Below are positions 5,466 to 5,597 of a stretch of 5,597 nt of DNA, in pieces; position 1 is the first letter of the stretch, and each line of letters opens with the position of its first letter. Both the position numbers and the translations under genes were made by a program. Below the pieces are notes generated by a model, which worked only from the letters and a program-made list of their open reading frames with translations, was not told the DNA's origin and did not search any database. The stretch comes from Planctomycetota bacterium (lineage in GTDB: Bacteria; Planctomycetota; Phycisphaerae; Sedimentisphaerales; Anaerohalosphaeraceae), in contig QNBS01000170.1 in the NCBI GenBank assembly GCA_003644175.1, positions 1 to 5,597 on the forward strand, in the 5' to 3' direction.

Positions 5466-5597
5466 TTATTCGTTCAGTACTTTTTCACTTAAATCAAAAC
5501 GCCTTAACAGAGCTTTTAGGTACGTGCCTGTAACTTCTTTTTTGTGCTGACCCGAAGGTAGCGGGAAGGCTTGAATTTCGCCCGCGGCGTTTGGCCC
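5466..5597 (-). CDS. Possible C-terminal end of an unidentified leftward gene, truncated by window edge
   Basis: The minus-strand frame entering at 5597 is open for 43 codons to a TAA at 5468-5466. The residues look protein-like: an AGEIQAFPLPSGQHKKEV segment, then a probable amphipathic helix TYLKALLRRFDLSEKVLNE at the end. No start codon or family is visible because the gene would begin right of the window. The orientation matches the DUF547 and metK genes. I do not recognise the protein, and 43 open codons can occur by chance, so this is a weak call. Confidence 0.4.
   Translation of the reverse strand, partial: GPNAAGEIQAFPLPSGQHKKEVTGTYLKALLRRFDLSEKVLNE

Noticed and set aside
5222..5533. 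103-codon open frame on + starting with GTG
   Set aside because: No ribosome binding site before the GTG, no recognisable motif, cysteine/tryptophan scatter unlike a real protein, and it overlaps the possible minus-strand gene end.
5057..5597. tRNA, tmRNA, RNase P or other structured RNA in the right-hand gap
   Set aside because: No cloverleaf, CCA end or conserved core was found on either strand; the hairpins seen are short and isolated.

Overview
The window looks like a stretch of an ordinary bacterial chromosome from a planctomycete, most likely of the class Phycisphaerae (Sedimentisphaerales-like). The grounds are the style of the proteins: an ECF sigma factor followed at once by a membrane protein with a LolA-like extracytoplasmic domain, and a lipoprotein with a long Pro/Glu/Ala-rich spacer before a DUF547 domain. 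This placement is an inference from protein style and was not tested by a search.

Layout, left to right. Positions 1-246 (+) are the C-terminal end of purH, followed by a Rho-independent terminator (299-330). Positions 331-482 are a T-tract-rich leader with a 14-bp direct repeat flanking a 12-bp perfect palindrome. Next comes a two-gene rightward operon: an ECF-type sigma factor (483-1043) and, 3 bp later, a single-pass membrane protein with a LolA-like domain (1047-2372), which is the candidate regulator of the sigma factor. A 14-bp perfect inverted repeat (2412-2441) separates this operon from the convergent metK (3670-2450, -). metK has its own consensus-like sigma-70 promoter (3708-3737). 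Upstream of it on the same strand lies a DUF547 lipoprotein gene (5056-3782, -), with a hairpin between the two genes. A gap of about 410 bp (5057-5465) shows no convincing gene. The last 132 bases are open on the minus strand and may be the 3' end of another leftward gene.

How the genes relate. PurH (purine synthesis) and MetK (S-adenosylmethionine synthesis) are housekeeping enzymes with no visible regulatory tie to their neighbours. The sigma factor and membrane protein probably form one envelope-sensing unit. The DUF547 lipoprotein is predicted to sit outside the cytoplasmic membrane; its function is unknown. I found no mobile element, CRISPR array, tRNA, rRNA or defence system. The least ordinary parts are the sigma/LolA-like pair with its repeat-bearing leader, and the altered motif in the DUF547 protein.
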